The notes: a model not told the origin generated them from the sequence alone. 64,000 bases of DNA from Rosenbergiella epipactidis (GCF_018494055.1 NZ_JABBFQ010000005.1:1-64000), one strand, 5' to 3'. Counted from the first letter of the stretch, positions 22,074 through 32,428 are shown. Translations and numbers: made by a program.

Positions 22074-23078
22074 TTGAAAACTACTCCAAATCCCTCCTCA
22101 GCAACCATGAAAGCGGTAGCCTTAGCAGCGGGCGTCTCGACCGCAACGGTATCGCGTGTGTTTACTGCACCGGAAAAAGTCTCACCGACCACTCGGCAAC
22201 GTGTCGAATCCGCTGCGATAACCTTAGGTTATTCAACCGCCCCCCTTTTTCCGCGTGGGATAACCCCTCGTTGGCGTAAGGTTCTAGTGATTATTGCCGA
22301 TGTCACCGACAGTTTTTACAGCGAGATCATCCGTGGTATCGAGATGCAAGCAAGCCAACAACACTGCTTAATCACTCTGGTCGACTGCGCCCATCAATCG
22401 ATCAATCGTTGTCTCCCCGAAACGAGAGGCTTACCCGATGACTACGATGGTCTACTCTATGTGGGGCTTTCCCCCTCATCTCTTGACCGTCCCCCTTCAC
22501 TGCCCAGTGTGGTAATTAATGAATACTCTTCCGATCATGGTGCCCCCACTTTGCACATTGATAATTTAAGCGCCGCCTTCAACGCCGTTAATTATCTTAT
22601 TCAACGCGGCCACCACCGTATTGCCTGTGTCACCGGACCTGAAGACTTAGCTATTTGCCAATACCGACGACAAGGCTATCTGCAAGCATTACAACGGCAT
22701 AACCTTACCTTGAATCCCTACTTTATTACTCGGGGTGATTTCACGTTCAAATCAGGGATAGCCGCTGCCGGACACCTTTTGACCCTGACTCCACCGCCCG
22801 ATGCCATTTTTTGCCACAACGATAGAATGGCGCTCGGGGTGATGTATCGTGCTAAACAACTCGGTATTGTGATACCAAGGCAGCTCTCTGTCATTGGGTT
22901 TGATGATATTGAAGAGAGTCAATATGCCGACCCACCGCTCACGACCGTTGCACAACCGAGAGTCGCTCAAGGTGAAGCCGCAATTTCTTTATTAATAACG
23001 CTTATGGAAGGAAAACCACTTATTAATCGGTCCTATCTGTTGGAAACTGAACTTATTTTACGGCAGTCTACGCGCTAG
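22074..23078 (+). CDS. cytR: LacI-family nucleoside regulator CytR
   Basis: Transcriptional repressor acting with CRP on nucleoside uptake and catabolism genes; cytidine is the inducer in E. coli. The LacI helix-turn-helix MKAVALAAGVSTATVSRVF begins at about residue 12, followed by a periplasmic-binding-like effector domain with FHID-type HIDNLSAAFNAVNYL and IGFDDIEESQYADPPL. The start is probably TTG at 22074, with GAGGCG seven bases upstream (334 residues); an in-frame TTG at 22059 is less well placed. The protein is noticeably more diverged from E. coli CytR than its neighbours are from theirs, but position between priA and ftsN supports the name. Confidence 0.88.
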   Translation: MKTTPNPSSATMKAVALAAGVSTATVSRVFTAPEKVSPTTRQRVESAAITLGYSTAPLFPRGITPRWRKVLVIIADVTDSFYSEIIRGIEMQASQQHCLITLVDCAHQSINRCLPETRGLPDDYDGLLYVGLSPSSLDRPPSLPSVVINEYSSDHGAPTLHIDNLSAAFNAVNYLIQRGHHRIACVTGPEDLAICQYRRQGYLQALQRHNLTLNPYFITRGDFTFKSGIAAAGHLLTLTPPPDAIFCHNDRMALGVMYRAKQLGIVIPRQLSVIGFDDIEESQYADPPLTTVAQPRVAQGEAAISLLITLMEGKPLINRSYLLETELILRQSTR

Positions 23079-23235
23079 GCTCCATTACCGAAAAATTTCA
23101 CTCCAAATAATAAAAATCTCAACTAGAGTTTACTGGTCAAACTTCATTCGGTTAAGTAACATAGTGGTAATTGTTATTAATCAATTCTTCAGGCAATCTT
23201 GCCTTTCAGCTGGCTTAAATAATATCGGTACCGGT

Positions 23236-24300
23236 GTGGCACAAAAAGACTATGTAGGACGCGGACGTTCATCAACGACGCAACGAAAAAAAAATAATAG
23301 CCGACGTAAAAACTCTAAGGCGAATACTGGTATTTCTAAGGTAATTGTTGTTATTGCTGCAGCAGCTTTAGTGCTTTTTATCGGTGTATTAGCACTGCTT
23401 GCTCACCATAAGAAACAAGCAGAAAAAGAAGCCGCCCCTCATAAGACAACCACCAATGGACTGCCTCCTAAACCTGAAGAGCGCTGGAAATATATAAAAG
23501 AGTTAGAGAACCGCCAAATAACGGTACCTAGCCCAGTCGAACCTAGCGCGGGTGGCGAGGTAAAATCGCCGACACAGCTTACCGATGAGCAGCGCCAGCT
23601 ATTAGCACAAATGGCTGAAGACATGCGCCAGCAACCTACGCAACTGAGCGAAGTTCCATGGAACCAGCAAACGCCTGAACAGCAACAGCAAACTATTCGC
23701 CAGCAGCAGCAAAATGCCGCGCTACAACGTAAGTATCAACAGCAAGAGCAGCAATTTATTTCGCAGCAGCAGCAGCTTAACCAGTCTCACCCCGCTCAAG
23801 CTGCCAATAAAGCGCTTCAAGAGCAGAATCGACAAATACAGCTACAACATGAACGCCAACAAAAAGCCTATGCTGAACAGCAAAAAAAGATTGAGCTTGA
23901 TCGCCAACAACAGGCATACCGCGAACAGCAGAAGCAGCGTCAACAATTAGAGCGTCAAATTCAGCAACAGCAGCACAGTGCACCGATCACCGCGGCTAAG
24001 CCAAGTCAGCCGCAACCTGAGAAAGTGGCTCCGGCAACGCCTGCCTCACCTCCCGCCGCAACCGAGGCATCGTCCAAACATTGGTTAATTCAATGTGGAT
24101 CGTTTAAAGGTGCAACCCAAGCAGAGTCGACGCGCGCGAAGCTCGCATTTGAAGGATTTGAAAGCCGTGTAACCACAGGTGGCGGCTGGAATCGGGTGGT
24201 TATTGGCCCTTACACTCAGCGCTCAAAAATCGATTCCGTGGTTAAACAGTTAAAAAATTCTGGACATACAAACTGTATAACTCTCTCTGTAGGGGGTTGA
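23236..24300 (+). CDS. ftsN: Cell-division activator FtsN
   Basis: Late divisome protein that triggers septal peptidoglycan synthesis. From the GTG at 23236 (MAQKDYVGRGR, also GTG in E. coli) it has 354 residues. There is a basic cytoplasmic tail, a transmembrane helix at about 34-56, the essential periplasmic helix EERWKYIKELE (81-91, with Trp84, Tyr86 and Leu90), a glutamine-rich linker, and a C-terminal SPOR domain (about 277-354) with WLIQCGSF and two cysteines. The linker is longer and more Gln-rich than the E. coli one (319-residue protein). The ribosome site at the GTG is poor; a longer frame from 23164 lacks the family N-terminus. Confidence 0.94.
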   Translation: MAQKDYVGRGRSSTTQRKKNNSRRKNSKANTGISKVIVVIAAAALVLFIGVLALLAHHKKQAEKEAAPHKTTTNGLPPKPEERWKYIKELENRQITVPSPVEPSAGGEVKSPTQLTDEQRQLLAQMAEDMRQQPTQLSEVPWNQQTPEQQQQTIRQQQQNAALQRKYQQQEQQFISQQQQLNQSHPAQAANKALQEQNRQIQLQHERQQKAYAEQQKKIELDRQQQAYREQQKQRQQLERQIQQQQHSAPITAAKPSQPQPEKVAPATPASPPAATEASSKHWLIQCGSFKGATQAESTRAKLAFEGFESRVTTGGGWNRVVIGPYTQRSKIDSVVKQLKNSGHTNCITLSVGG

Positions 24301-24323
24301 AAGTCATAAACCCACCCCCATAT
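24296..24323 (+). promoter_or_regulatory. Sigma-32 heat-shock promoter of hslVU
   Basis: GTTGAAA (24296-24302) is followed after 13 bases by CCCCATAT (24316-24323). This matches the RpoH consensus CTTGAAA-N11-16-CCCCATNT at 14 of 15 defined positions. Transcription should start near 24331, about 57 bases before the hslV GTG. It overlaps the end of ftsN. Confidence 0.85.
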
Positions 24324-24336
24324 GCTCTGGTAAGTG

Positions 24337-24363
24337 ACTCCGCGCTTTGTCGCGGAGTTTTTA
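24337..24363 (+). terminator. Stem-loop: ftsN terminator and/or hslVU 5' leader hairpin
   Basis: The 8-bp stem ACTCCGCG (24337-24344) and CGCGGAGT (24351-24358) has a CTTTGT loop and is followed by TTTTTATTT. It looks like an intrinsic terminator for ftsN. It also starts only about six bases after the predicted hslVU start, where E. coli hslVU mRNA carries a stabilising inverted repeat. Transcripts from the heat-shock promoter must read through it. Confidence 0.7.
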
Positions 24364-24387
24364 TTTCAAGAGATTAAGGGGCAGCCC

Positions 24388-24924
24388 GTGACAACGATAG
24401 TAAGCATACGACGTAACGGTAAAGTCGTCATTGGCGGTGACGGCCAGGCAACGCTCGGTAACACTGTAATGAAAGGCAACGTGAAAAAAGTCCGTCGTCT
24501 TTATAACGATAAAGTCATCGCTGGTTTTGCGGGAGGCACCGCAGATGCCTTCACACTTTTTGAACTTTTTGAGCGTAAGCTTGAAATGCACCAAGGCCAC
24601 TTGGTGAAAGCTGCCGTTGAGCTGGCTAAAGATTGGCGAACGGATCGTATGCTACGTCGTCTAGAAGCGCTTCTCGCTGTCGCGGATGAGAATGCCTCAC
24701 TGATTATCAGCGGTAATGGCGACGTTATCCAACCAGAAAACGACCTGATTGCTATTGGTTCAGGTGGCCCTTATGCCCAAGCAGCAGCGCGGGCGATGCT
24801 CGAAAACACAGAATTAGATGCTCGTGAGATTACCGAAAAAGCGTTAGAAATCGCCGGTGATATCTGTATTTATACCAACCACAATCTCACGATCGAAGAA
24901 CTCAACTCAGGGGATAAGGAGTAA
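24388..24924 (+). CDS. hslV: ATP-dependent protease peptidase subunit HslV (ClpQ)
   Basis: Proteasome-like threonine protease forming a double hexamer capped by HslU. The start is GTG 24388 with AAGGGG upstream. After Met removal Thr2 ([11 protein letters not shown]) is the nucleophile. Conserved [15 protein letters not shown] and the glycine-rich [12 protein letters not shown] are present. 178 residues. The stop is followed 3 bases later by hslU. Confidence 0.97.
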   Translation: MTTIVSIRRNGKVVIGGDGQATLGNTVMKGNVKKVRRLYNDKVIAGFAGGTADAFTLFELFERKLEMHQGHLVKAAVELAKDWRTDRMLRRLEALLAVADENASLIISGNGDVIQPENDLIAIGSGGPYAQAAARAMLENTELDAREITEKALEIAGDICIYTNHNLTIEELNSGDKE

Positions 24925-24927
24925 GTT

Positions 24928-26262
24928 ATGTCTGAAATGACTCCTCGCGAAATCGTCAGTGAACTGAATCGGTTCATTATTGGCCAAGATAATGCTAAAC
25001 GCGCGGTTTCGATCGCACTCCGTAACCGTTGGCGTCGTATGCAGCTTAACGATGAGCTGCGCCATGAAGTCACACCGAAAAATATCTTAATGATTGGTCC
25101 AACGGGTGTGGGTAAAACAGAGATTGCCCGCCGCCTCGCTAAGCTTGCTAATGCACCGTTCATTAAAGTAGAAGCGACGAAATTCACCGAAGTGGGTTAC
25201 GTCGGTAAAGAAGTCGACTCCATTATCCGCGACTTAACTGAAGCAGCGGTAAAAATGGTACGTTCGCAGGCGATCGAGAAGAACAAAGCGCGTGCAGTTG
25301 AACATGCTGAAGACCGTGTTCTCGATGTCCTGATCCCCCCTGCAAAAAATAACTGGGGACAATCTGAAAGTTCTCAAGAAGAGTCATCGACCCGCCAATC
25401 TTTCCGTAAAAAACTACGCGAAGGACAGCTGGACGATAAAGAAATCGAGATTGACTTAGCCGCGTCGCCGATGGATGTCGAAATCATGGCACCTCCAGGT
25501 ATGGAAGAGATGACGAATCAGCTTCAATCTATGTTCCAAAACATGGATAACCAGAAGCAGAAATCGCGCAAGCTGAAAATCAAAGACGCCATGAAATTGC
25601 TGATTGAGGAAGAGGCTGCACGCCTCGTCAATCCAGAAGAGCTTAAGCAACAAGCTATCGAGGCGGTCGAGCAGCACGGCATCGTCTTTATCGATGAAAT
25701 CGATAAAATTTGTAAGCGTGGCGGACAATCTTCAGGTCCAGACGTGTCTCGTGAAGGGGTACAACGTGACCTGCTACCGTTGGTTGAGGGGTGTACGGTT
25801 TCGACTAAACACGGTACGGTGAAAACTGACCATATCCTGTTTATCGCATCCGGTGCCTTCCAAGTGGCGAGCCCGTCTGACCTGATCCCTGAATTACAAG
25901 GGCGTCTGCCGATTCGTGTCGAATTACAAGCCCTAACGGTGAATGATTTCGAGCGTATTCTGACTGAACCGACAGCCTCCGTAACGGTGCAGTACAAGGC
26001 ATTGATGGAAACCGAGGGTGTGAATATCGATTTCACCGACGACGGAATCCGACGTATTGCCGAAGCGGCATGGCAGGTCAACGAAACTACCGAAAATATC
26101 GGTGCGCGTCGCCTCTATACCGTACTGGAGAAGCTGGTAGAAGATATCTCCTTCGAGGCCAGCGATCGCTCTGGCGAGACCGTTACGATTGATGCGGACT
26201 ACGTCAGCAAGCACTTAGATGTACTCGTTGCAGATGAAGATCTAAGCCGCTTCATTCTCTAA
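24928..26262 (+). CDS. hslU: HslU ATPase (ClpY), unfoldase of HslVU
   Basis: AAA+ unfoldase feeding substrates to HslV. Walker [14 protein letters not shown] is at about 57-69, the intermediate I-domain is in the middle (glutamine/serine-rich 140-230), Walker [11 protein letters not shown] follows, and the sensor region and C-terminal SRFIL tail complete it. The tail docks into HslV. 444 residues. The strong AAGGAG ribosome site lies inside the end of hslV. Confidence 0.98.
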   Translation: MSEMTPREIVSELNRFIIGQDNAKRAVSIALRNRWRRMQLNDELRHEVTPKNILMIGPTGVGKTEIARRLAKLANAPFIKVEATKFTEVGYVGKEVDSIIRDLTEAAVKMVRSQAIEKNKARAVEHAEDRVLDVLIPPAKNNWGQSESSQEESSTRQSFRKKLREGQLDDKEIEIDLAASPMDVEIMAPPGMEEMTNQLQSMFQNMDNQKQKSRKLKIKDAMKLLIEEEAARLVNPEELKQQAIEAVEQHGIVFIDEIDKICKRGGQSSGPDVSREGVQRDLLPLVEGCTVSTKHGTVKTDHILFIASGAFQVASPSDLIPELQGRLPIRVELQALTVNDFERILTEPTASVTVQYKALMETEGVNIDFTDDGIRRIAEAAWQVNETTENIGARRLYTVLEKLVEDISFEASDRSGETVTIDADYVSKHLDVLVADEDLSRFIL

Positions 26263-26270
26263 CCCGTCCC

Positions 26271-26299
26271 GTTACCCAGAGCGATATGCTTTGGGTAAC
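26271..26299 (+). terminator. Hairpin after hslU
   Basis: Stem GTTACCCA (26271-26278) and TGGGTAAC (26292-26299), with an inner AGC/GCT extension, lies 8 bases past the hslU stop. No T-run follows, so it may be a processing or partial termination signal. Confidence 0.4.
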
Positions 26300-26392
26300 G
26301 CCCTGCTTACGCCCGACCCTCCCCAAGAACTTTGCCGCCACACCGAGAAAGAGATATACTTAGTCTACCTCTGGCAACCAGATGAAACGACT

Positions 26393-26881
26393 ATGAAATA
26401 TGATACTTCCGAACTCTGTGATATCTACCATGAAGAAGTTAACGTGGTTGAACCCCTTTTCTCTAACTTTGGGGGCCGTACCTCGTTTGGTGGACAGATC
26501 ACAACAGTAAAATGTTTCGAAGATAATGGGCTGCTCTACGATCTGCTTGAAGAAGATGGCTCAGGGAAAGTTTTACTTGTAGATGGTGGTGGCTCAGTAA
26601 GACGTGGGTTGGTGGATGCGCAACTTGCTCAGTTAGCAGTGAGTAACCATTGGGAAGGGATTATTCTTTATGGCTCTGTGCGCCAAGTCGATGAACTTGC
26701 AGAGTTAGATATCGGTATCCAAGCCATCGCCGCTATTCCAGCAGGTGCCTCAGGAGACGGTATAGGCGAAAGCGATATTCGTGTCAATTTCGGCGGCGTC
26801 ACCTTTTTCTCCGGTGATTATGTCTATGCCGATAACACTGGGATCATCCTCTCTGATACAGCATTAACCGAAGACGAGTAA
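26393..26881 (+). CDS. rraA: RNase E inhibitor RraA
   Basis: Trimeric regulator of ribonuclease activity that binds RNase E and changes mRNA decay. The ATG at 26393 ([12 protein letters not shown]) gives 162 residues, near the E. coli 161. The family core [13 protein letters not shown] and [13 protein letters not shown] are present. The long open frame starting at 26291 adds unrelated residues and is not used. In E. coli menA lies between hslU and rraA; here only 130 bases separate them. Convergent with zapB. Confidence 0.96.
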   Translation: MKYDTSELCDIYHEEVNVVEPLFSNFGGRTSFGGQITTVKCFEDNGLLYDLLEEDGSGKVLLVDGGGSVRRGLVDAQLAQLAVSNHWEGIILYGSVRQVDELAELDIGIQAIAAIPAGASGDGIGESDIRVNFGGVTFFSGDYVYADNTGIILSDTALTEDE

Positions 26882-26921
26882 TGGTCGTAACGGCGGACAG
26901 TGATACTGCCCGCCCGTTTTC

Positions 26922-27161
26922 TTATACTTCTTCCATCTTACCTAGCAGAGCACGTAAACGCTCTTGCCACTGCGTTTGCTCTTCTTTTAGCTGTTGATTT
27001 TCACGGGTGAGTGACTCGTGATTACCGACCGCTTGTTGAGCATCTTGCTTAAGCGCACTGTTTTGCTCTTTTAATTCTTCAATTTCCATTTGTAGCAGGG
27101 TAATGGTGTCAATCGCCTGCTGTACTTTCGCTTCCAATTTCTCAAACATTTCAAATGACAT
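26922..27161 (-). CDS. zapB: Cell-division factor ZapB
   Basis: Small coiled-coil protein that joins the Z-ring through ZapA. From the ATG at 27161 ([10 protein letters not shown]) it has 79 residues, almost entirely heptad-patterned coiled coil rich in Leu, Glu and Gln, ending in [13 protein letters not shown] lies nine bases upstream; the in-frame TTG at 27176 overlaps that site and is rejected. Diverges from glpF. Confidence 0.96.
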   Translation of the reverse strand: MSFEMFEKLEAKVQQAIDTITLLQMEIEELKEQNSALKQDAQQAVGNHESLTRENQQLKEEQTQWQERLRALLGKMEEV

Positions 27162-27346
27162 TGTTACTATCTCCAATTAACGCCAGGCGTTGAAAACCGC
27201 ATCCTTCAATATATCGCAATGATACATTATAAAGCCGCGCTGATAGTCCGATTGTATGGAGGGCAGCGGTGCAAGTCCAGAGGGGAAACCATTTCAAGAG
27301 TAGTCTGCCCATTTTTTTCGCCTTCAAAACGCCAAAAGAAAAAGAG

Positions 27347-27366
27347 AATATGCGAAAACGCGCATT
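27347..27366. promoter_or_regulatory. Candidate GlpR operator 1 upstream of glpF
   Basis: A 20-base near-palindrome centred on CGAAAACG, with half-sites ATGCG and CGCAT, agrees with the GlpR consensus WATGTTCGWTAWCGAACATW at about 16 of 20 positions. It lies in the 340-base zapB-glpF gap. Confidence 0.5.
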
Positions 27367-27410
27367 TTTTTTGACCAAGTACACATATTTAGCGTGCGGT
27401 ATTTTGCGTT

Positions 27411-27430
27411 TTTTTTCGTTAACGATAAAT
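27411..27430. promoter_or_regulatory. Candidate GlpR operator 2 upstream of glpF
   Basis: Core TTCGTTAACGAT matches the centre of the GlpR consensus, with weaker flanks. It lies 64 bases downstream of operator 1, about six helical turns, compatible with cooperative or looping repression. Confidence 0.5.
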
Positions 27431-27445
27431 TCACAAGAAAAATAC

Positions 27446-27471
27446 ATTTGAGTATTTTGTAAAACTCAAAT
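27446..27471. repeat. 26-base dyad in the glpF leader region
   Basis: Perfect 8-base arms ATTTGAGT (27446-27453) and ACTCAAAT (27464-27471) flank ten bases. The dyad sits 30 bases before the glpF start and does not match the GlpR or CRP consensus. It could be an operator or an mRNA hairpin. Confidence 0.6.
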
Positions 27472-27501
27472 ACTGTCTCTCTCTCCGTCAAGGAATACGC
27501 T

Positions 27502-28353
27502 ATGAGTAAATCAACCAACACGCTCACTGGTCAGTGTATTGCAGAATTTATAGGTACTGGCTTAATTATCTTTTTTGGCGTCGGTTGTGTCTCTGCGCTG
27601 AAATTGGCCGGTGCAAATTTTGGCCAATGGGAAATCAGTATTGTCTGGGGTCTTGCCGTGGCGATGGGTGCTTACGTCAGCGCAGGCGTGTCAGGCGCTC
27701 ACCTTAACCCGGCGGTCAGCATTGCATTATGTGTGTTTGGCAACTTCGAGGCCCGTAAGCTTTTCCCTTATATCTTCGCACAGACGGCTGGCGCTTTCTG
27801 TTCGGCTGCCTTAGTGTACGGTCTATACCAAAGCCTCTTTATTGACTACGAACAAACGCATCATATCGTTCGCGGCACCTTAGATAGCTTACCGATGGCA
27901 GGGATCTTCTCAACCTACCCCGATGCACATCTCTCTATTGCCCAAGCGTTCTTAATTGAAATGACGATTACTGCGGTATTAATGGGTGTCATCATGGGCC
28001 TGACCGATGACGGTAACGGTATACCTCGCGGACCTTTAGCTCCTCTATTAATCGGTTTACTGGTCGCTGCCATTGGTGCCGCCTTTGGCCCGCTGACCGG
28101 TTTTGCCCTAAACCCTGCGCGTGACTTCGGTCCTAAACTGTTTGCCGATTTAGCGGGATGGGGACATTTAGCGCTAACGGGGGGTAAAGATATCCCTTAC
28201 TTCTTAGTGCCTGTCTTTGCCCCCGTTGTTGGTGCATTGGTCGGCGCATTTTTGTACCGGGCCCTGATTGGCCGCCATCTTCCCTTAGCAGTACAAGTCG
28301 AACCTGAGGCAATCTCTGCTGAAAAGACCACTGTACAAGAACGTAAAGTATAA
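27502..28353 (+). CDS. glpF: Glycerol facilitator GlpF
   Basis: Inner-membrane aquaglyceroporin that lets glycerol diffuse into the cell. It is a MIP-family protein of 283 residues with six membrane helices and both half-helix motifs: NPA at 69-71 (GAHLNPAVS) and NPA at 204-206, followed by the selectivity-filter Arg207. AAGGAA lies before the ATG. First gene of the glpFK operon; glycerol entering here is trapped by GlpK, 25 bases downstream. Confidence 0.97.
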   Translation: MSKSTNTLTGQCIAEFIGTGLIIFFGVGCVSALKLAGANFGQWEISIVWGLAVAMGAYVSAGVSGAHLNPAVSIALCVFGNFEARKLFPYIFAQTAGAFCSAALVYGLYQSLFIDYEQTHHIVRGTLDSLPMAGIFSTYPDAHLSIAQAFLIEMTITAVLMGVIMGLTDDGNGIPRGPLAPLLIGLLVAAIGAAFGPLTGFALNPARDFGPKLFADLAGWGHLALTGGKDIPYFLVPVFAPVVGALVGAFLYRALIGRHLPLAVQVEPEAISAEKTTVQERKV

Positions 28354-28369
28354 ATTTCACGGCGAATAG

Positions 28370-29890
<1,521 letters not shown>

Positions 29891-29896
29891 CACCCA

Positions 29897-29943
29897 GAGT
29901 GCTAAACAATAGCACTCACTGCCTCCTGCACTCTGCAGGGGGC
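29897..29943 (+). terminator. Two adjacent hairpins between glpK and glpX
   Basis: Stem 1 is GAGTGCT (29897-29903) with AGCACTC (29911-29917). Stem 2 is a 10-bp stem GCCTCCTGCA (29921-29930) with TGCAGGGGGC (29934-29943, one G-T pair). There is no T-run. They may terminate glpFK partially or separate glpK and glpX expression. Confidence 0.4.
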
Positions 29944-30010
29944 ATCCCTCCCCTTTCCTCGCTATGTTACACTGAGTCCCTGTTTTCTCTGACTAACCTA
30001 ATGACTCAGT

Positions 30011-30988
30011 ATGAAACACACACTCACACAACCCTTCAATTACGTGACCGAAGCTGCAGCAATCGCTGGTTTTCGGTGGCTCGGACGAGGTGATAAAAAC
30101 CTCGCAGACGGTGCAGCGGTGATCGCGATGCGCCAGCAACTCAATGCTATGCCTATTGACGGAACTATCGTGATTGGCGAAGGCGAAATTGACGATGCCC
30201 CCATGCTTTATATCGGCGAAAAAGTTGGGCACGCGTCTGGCCAGCGAATCGATATTGCGGTCGATCCAATAGAAGGCACGAGGATGACGGCCTTTGGTCA
30301 AGGGAATGCTTTGTCGGTGATGGCGGTGGCCGAAGCTGGCACGCTGCTCCATGCCCCAGATATGTATATGGAGAAGTTGATTGTTGGCCCTGCAGCAAAA
30401 GGGGTTATCGATCTGCATCTCACTCTCGAAGAGAACCTACGACGTATTAGCCAGGCATTGCATAAAAACCTCGCTGACTTAACGGTATCGATCCTCGACA
30501 AGCCACGTCATGCGCCGGTTATCGCTGCCCTTTATCAGCTAGGGGTTCGGGTTTTCACCTTTCCCGATGGAGATGTTTCCGCGTCGCTATTAACCTGTTT
30601 CCCTGACCAACCTATCGATGTCATGTACGGTATCGGCGGCGCGCCGGAGGGCGTTATTTCTGCCGCGGCCATCCGGGCGCTAGGGGGGGATATGCAGGCT
30701 CGCTTACTCACCCGCGAACAGGTCAAAGGCTGTAGCGCTGAAAACAGTCTCGCCAGTCGCGAGGAAACGACCCGTTGCCAAGCGATGGGACTGACACTGG
30801 GGCAAGTGCTTCGATTAGACGATCTGGCGAAAAGCGACAATGTATTATTCAGCGCAACGGGAATTACCGATGGCGATCTACTGAAAGGCGTTAAGGCTTC
30901 AGAGTCGTCGATAACGACCCATAGTTTACTGATTGACGGTCAACGTCAAAGCCAGCAATGGATTAAAACGGTCAGTAGCTTGACCTGA
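30011..30988 (+). CDS. glpX: Class II fructose-1,6-bisphosphatase GlpX
   Basis: Metal-dependent hydrolysis of fructose-1,6-bisphosphate in gluconeogenesis, needed when glycerol is the carbon source. Motifs are [11 protein letters not shown], the metal-binding [18 protein letters not shown] and DPIEGT, and the substrate-binding IGGAPEGV. 325 residues against 336 in E. coli; the C-terminal tail is shorter and different. The start region is weak: ATG 30011 lacks a clear ribosome site, but the protein aligns from near this point ([20 protein letters not shown]). Confidence 0.94.
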   Translation: MKHTLTQPFNYVTEAAAIAGFRWLGRGDKNLADGAAVIAMRQQLNAMPIDGTIVIGEGEIDDAPMLYIGEKVGHASGQRIDIAVDPIEGTRMTAFGQGNALSVMAVAEAGTLLHAPDMYMEKLIVGPAAKGVIDLHLTLEENLRRISQALHKNLADLTVSILDKPRHAPVIAALYQLGVRVFTFPDGDVSASLLTCFPDQPIDVMYGIGGAPEGVISAAAIRALGGDMQARLLTREQVKGCSAENSLASREETTRCQAMGLTLGQVLRLDDLAKSDNVLFSATGITDGDLLKGVKASESSITTHSLLIDGQRQSQQWIKTVSSLT

Positions 30989-31022
30989 TAATAACGAAAA
31001 TAGTGACTTACTGGAGGCAATG

Positions 31023-31769
31023 ATGGCGGTTTGGTGTACAGGAAAAATTATTGAGGTCAAGGCGTGGACTGACACCCTTTTTAGTTTAATTGTCGATGCG
31101 CCCATCGCGCCTTTTACTGCAGGGCAATTTGCAAAACTTAGCCTAACGCTTGAAGGTGAGACCGTGCAGCGGGCATATTCTTATGTTAATGCCCCCAGCC
31201 AAACACCTCTGGAGTTTTATCTTGTCCATGTCCCCGAAGGACGGCTAAGCCCAGCACTGTTATCACTGAAACCCGGTGACGAAGTATTAGTCACCGAAGA
31301 GGCCGCCGGGTATTTTGTATTAGATGAGGTCCCCGACGCCAAAGAACTATGGATGATTGCGACTGGCACGGCTATCGGCCCCTATCTTTCTATTTTAGCG
31401 CAAGGCGACGACCTAGAGCGCTTCGAGACGATTATTCTGGTTCATGCCGCCCGTTATGCTGCCGACCTAAGTTATGTCCCGTTATTCCACGAACTCCAGC
31501 AGCGCTATGGCGATAAATTACGGATACAAACGGTCGTTAGTCGAGAAGACTCTGCGGAGAGTTTACGGGGGCGCGTCCCGGCATTACTGGATGACGGCAC
31601 ATTAGAAGACGCAGTGGGCACGCACATCTCTGCTGAACAGAGCCATGTTATGATCTGTGGTAACCCAGAGATGGTGAGAGAAACTCAAAAGTATCTTAAA
31701 GAACAACGTGGGCTGCGTAAGCATCTTCGCAGAAAACCCGGTCATATCACCAGTGAACACTATTGGTAA
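31023..31769 (+). CDS. fpr: Flavodoxin/ferredoxin-NADP+ reductase Fpr
   Basis: FAD enzyme that passes electrons from NADPH to flavodoxin or ferredoxin. The FAD-binding RAYSY motif is at about residues 50-54, NADPH-binding GTAIGPYLS and CGNPEMV follow, and the C-terminal HYW closes over FAD. I use ATG 31023 (248 residues, as in E. coli); the ATG 3 bases earlier sits too close to GGAGG. 34 bases after glpX and 9 before yiiQ. Confidence 0.96.
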   Translation: MAVWCTGKIIEVKAWTDTLFSLIVDAPIAPFTAGQFAKLSLTLEGETVQRAYSYVNAPSQTPLEFYLVHVPEGRLSPALLSLKPGDEVLVTEEAAGYFVLDEVPDAKELWMIATGTAIGPYLSILAQGDDLERFETIILVHAARYAADLSYVPLFHELQQRYGDKLRIQTVVSREDSAESLRGRVPALLDDGTLEDAVGTHISAEQSHVMICGNPEMVRETQKYLKEQRGLRKHLRRKPGHITSEHYW

Positions 31770-31778
31770 GGGACTCGC

Positions 31779-32366
31779 ATGCGATACGCCGCTTATTTTT
31801 CCCTAATACTCCTTTGCTGCGGGGTGGCCAAGCAGGTCAATGCGCATCCTGTATCGATGCCATTACCCGAAACGGCCCCTTACCTATCGCCTGATGCTCC
31901 CACCTTTGAGCTAACGATCACTCAATTTCGCCAGCAATTTAGCCAACAATTCCCCACCACTCCTCTGCAAGAATTTCGGGCGATTAAAACAGGATCAATG
32001 CAGAAATTAGTGACTATTGCAGCGACCAAAATCAGTGAAACGGTCTATGCCTCGACCGCGCTAGAAGTGGGAACGGCAAAAATTAAATCGATCCAGCTCA
32101 CCTGGCTGCCGGTACCAGGAAATCAAGCCACCGTCTCTCGCCAGCAAGCCATGAGCTATATCACCAATATCATTCACTTTTTCTCACCACAACTGACGAC
32201 TAAGCAGTGCCGTGAATACCTCGAACAACTGTTGACGGTGGGAAAAGGGAAAGCTTATACGCTATCGAATGAAGGCGCGGTACGGTATATTTTGTCTGAT
32301 AAAGGTGAAGGGGGCATGACCTTTGCTGCAGAACCCGTTAAATTGATACTCAGTGAGACCAAATGA
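31779..32366 (+). CDS. yiiQ: Periplasmic DUF1454 protein YiiQ
   Basis: Function unknown. 195 residues with a Sec signal peptide (hydrophobic YAAYFSLILLCCGVAKQVNA, cleavage near residue 22). The body resembles E. coli YiiQ, including APTFELTITQFR, LQEFRAI, YASTALE and IKSIQLTWLP. Conserved beside fpr and tpiA in Enterobacterales. It is only 9 bases after fpr and probably co-transcribed. Confidence 0.88.
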   Translation: MRYAAYFSLILLCCGVAKQVNAHPVSMPLPETAPYLSPDAPTFELTITQFRQQFSQQFPTTPLQEFRAIKTGSMQKLVTIAATKISETVYASTALEVGTAKIKSIQLTWLPVPGNQATVSRQQAMSYITNIIHFFSPQLTTKQCREYLEQLLTVGKGKAYTLSNEGAVRYILSDKGEGGMTFAAEPVKLILSETK

Positions 32367-32428
32367 TCCACCGGTTTGTGATCCTACGCAAGTTGGGGGC
32401 TTCGACACAGTTTATAGTGAACTTAGAC

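Noticed and set aside
23164-23235. Longer FtsN start at GTG 23164
   Set aside because: Adds 24 residues unrelated to FtsN before the conserved MAQKDY start.
23640-23970. CAG/CAA-rich stretch as a tandem DNA repeat or CRISPR-like array
   Set aside because: It encodes the Gln-rich FtsN linker, with no fixed repeat unit or spacers.
26291-26392. 34-residue N-terminal extension of RraA
   Set aside because: It lies in the hairpin-containing leader and is not part of the family; ATG 26393 gives the conserved N-terminus.
27151-27447. 98-codon minus-strand frame upstream of glpF
   Set aside because: Overlaps zapB's start and runs through both GlpR-like sites; composition is that of A/T-rich noncoding DNA and no family is recognisable.
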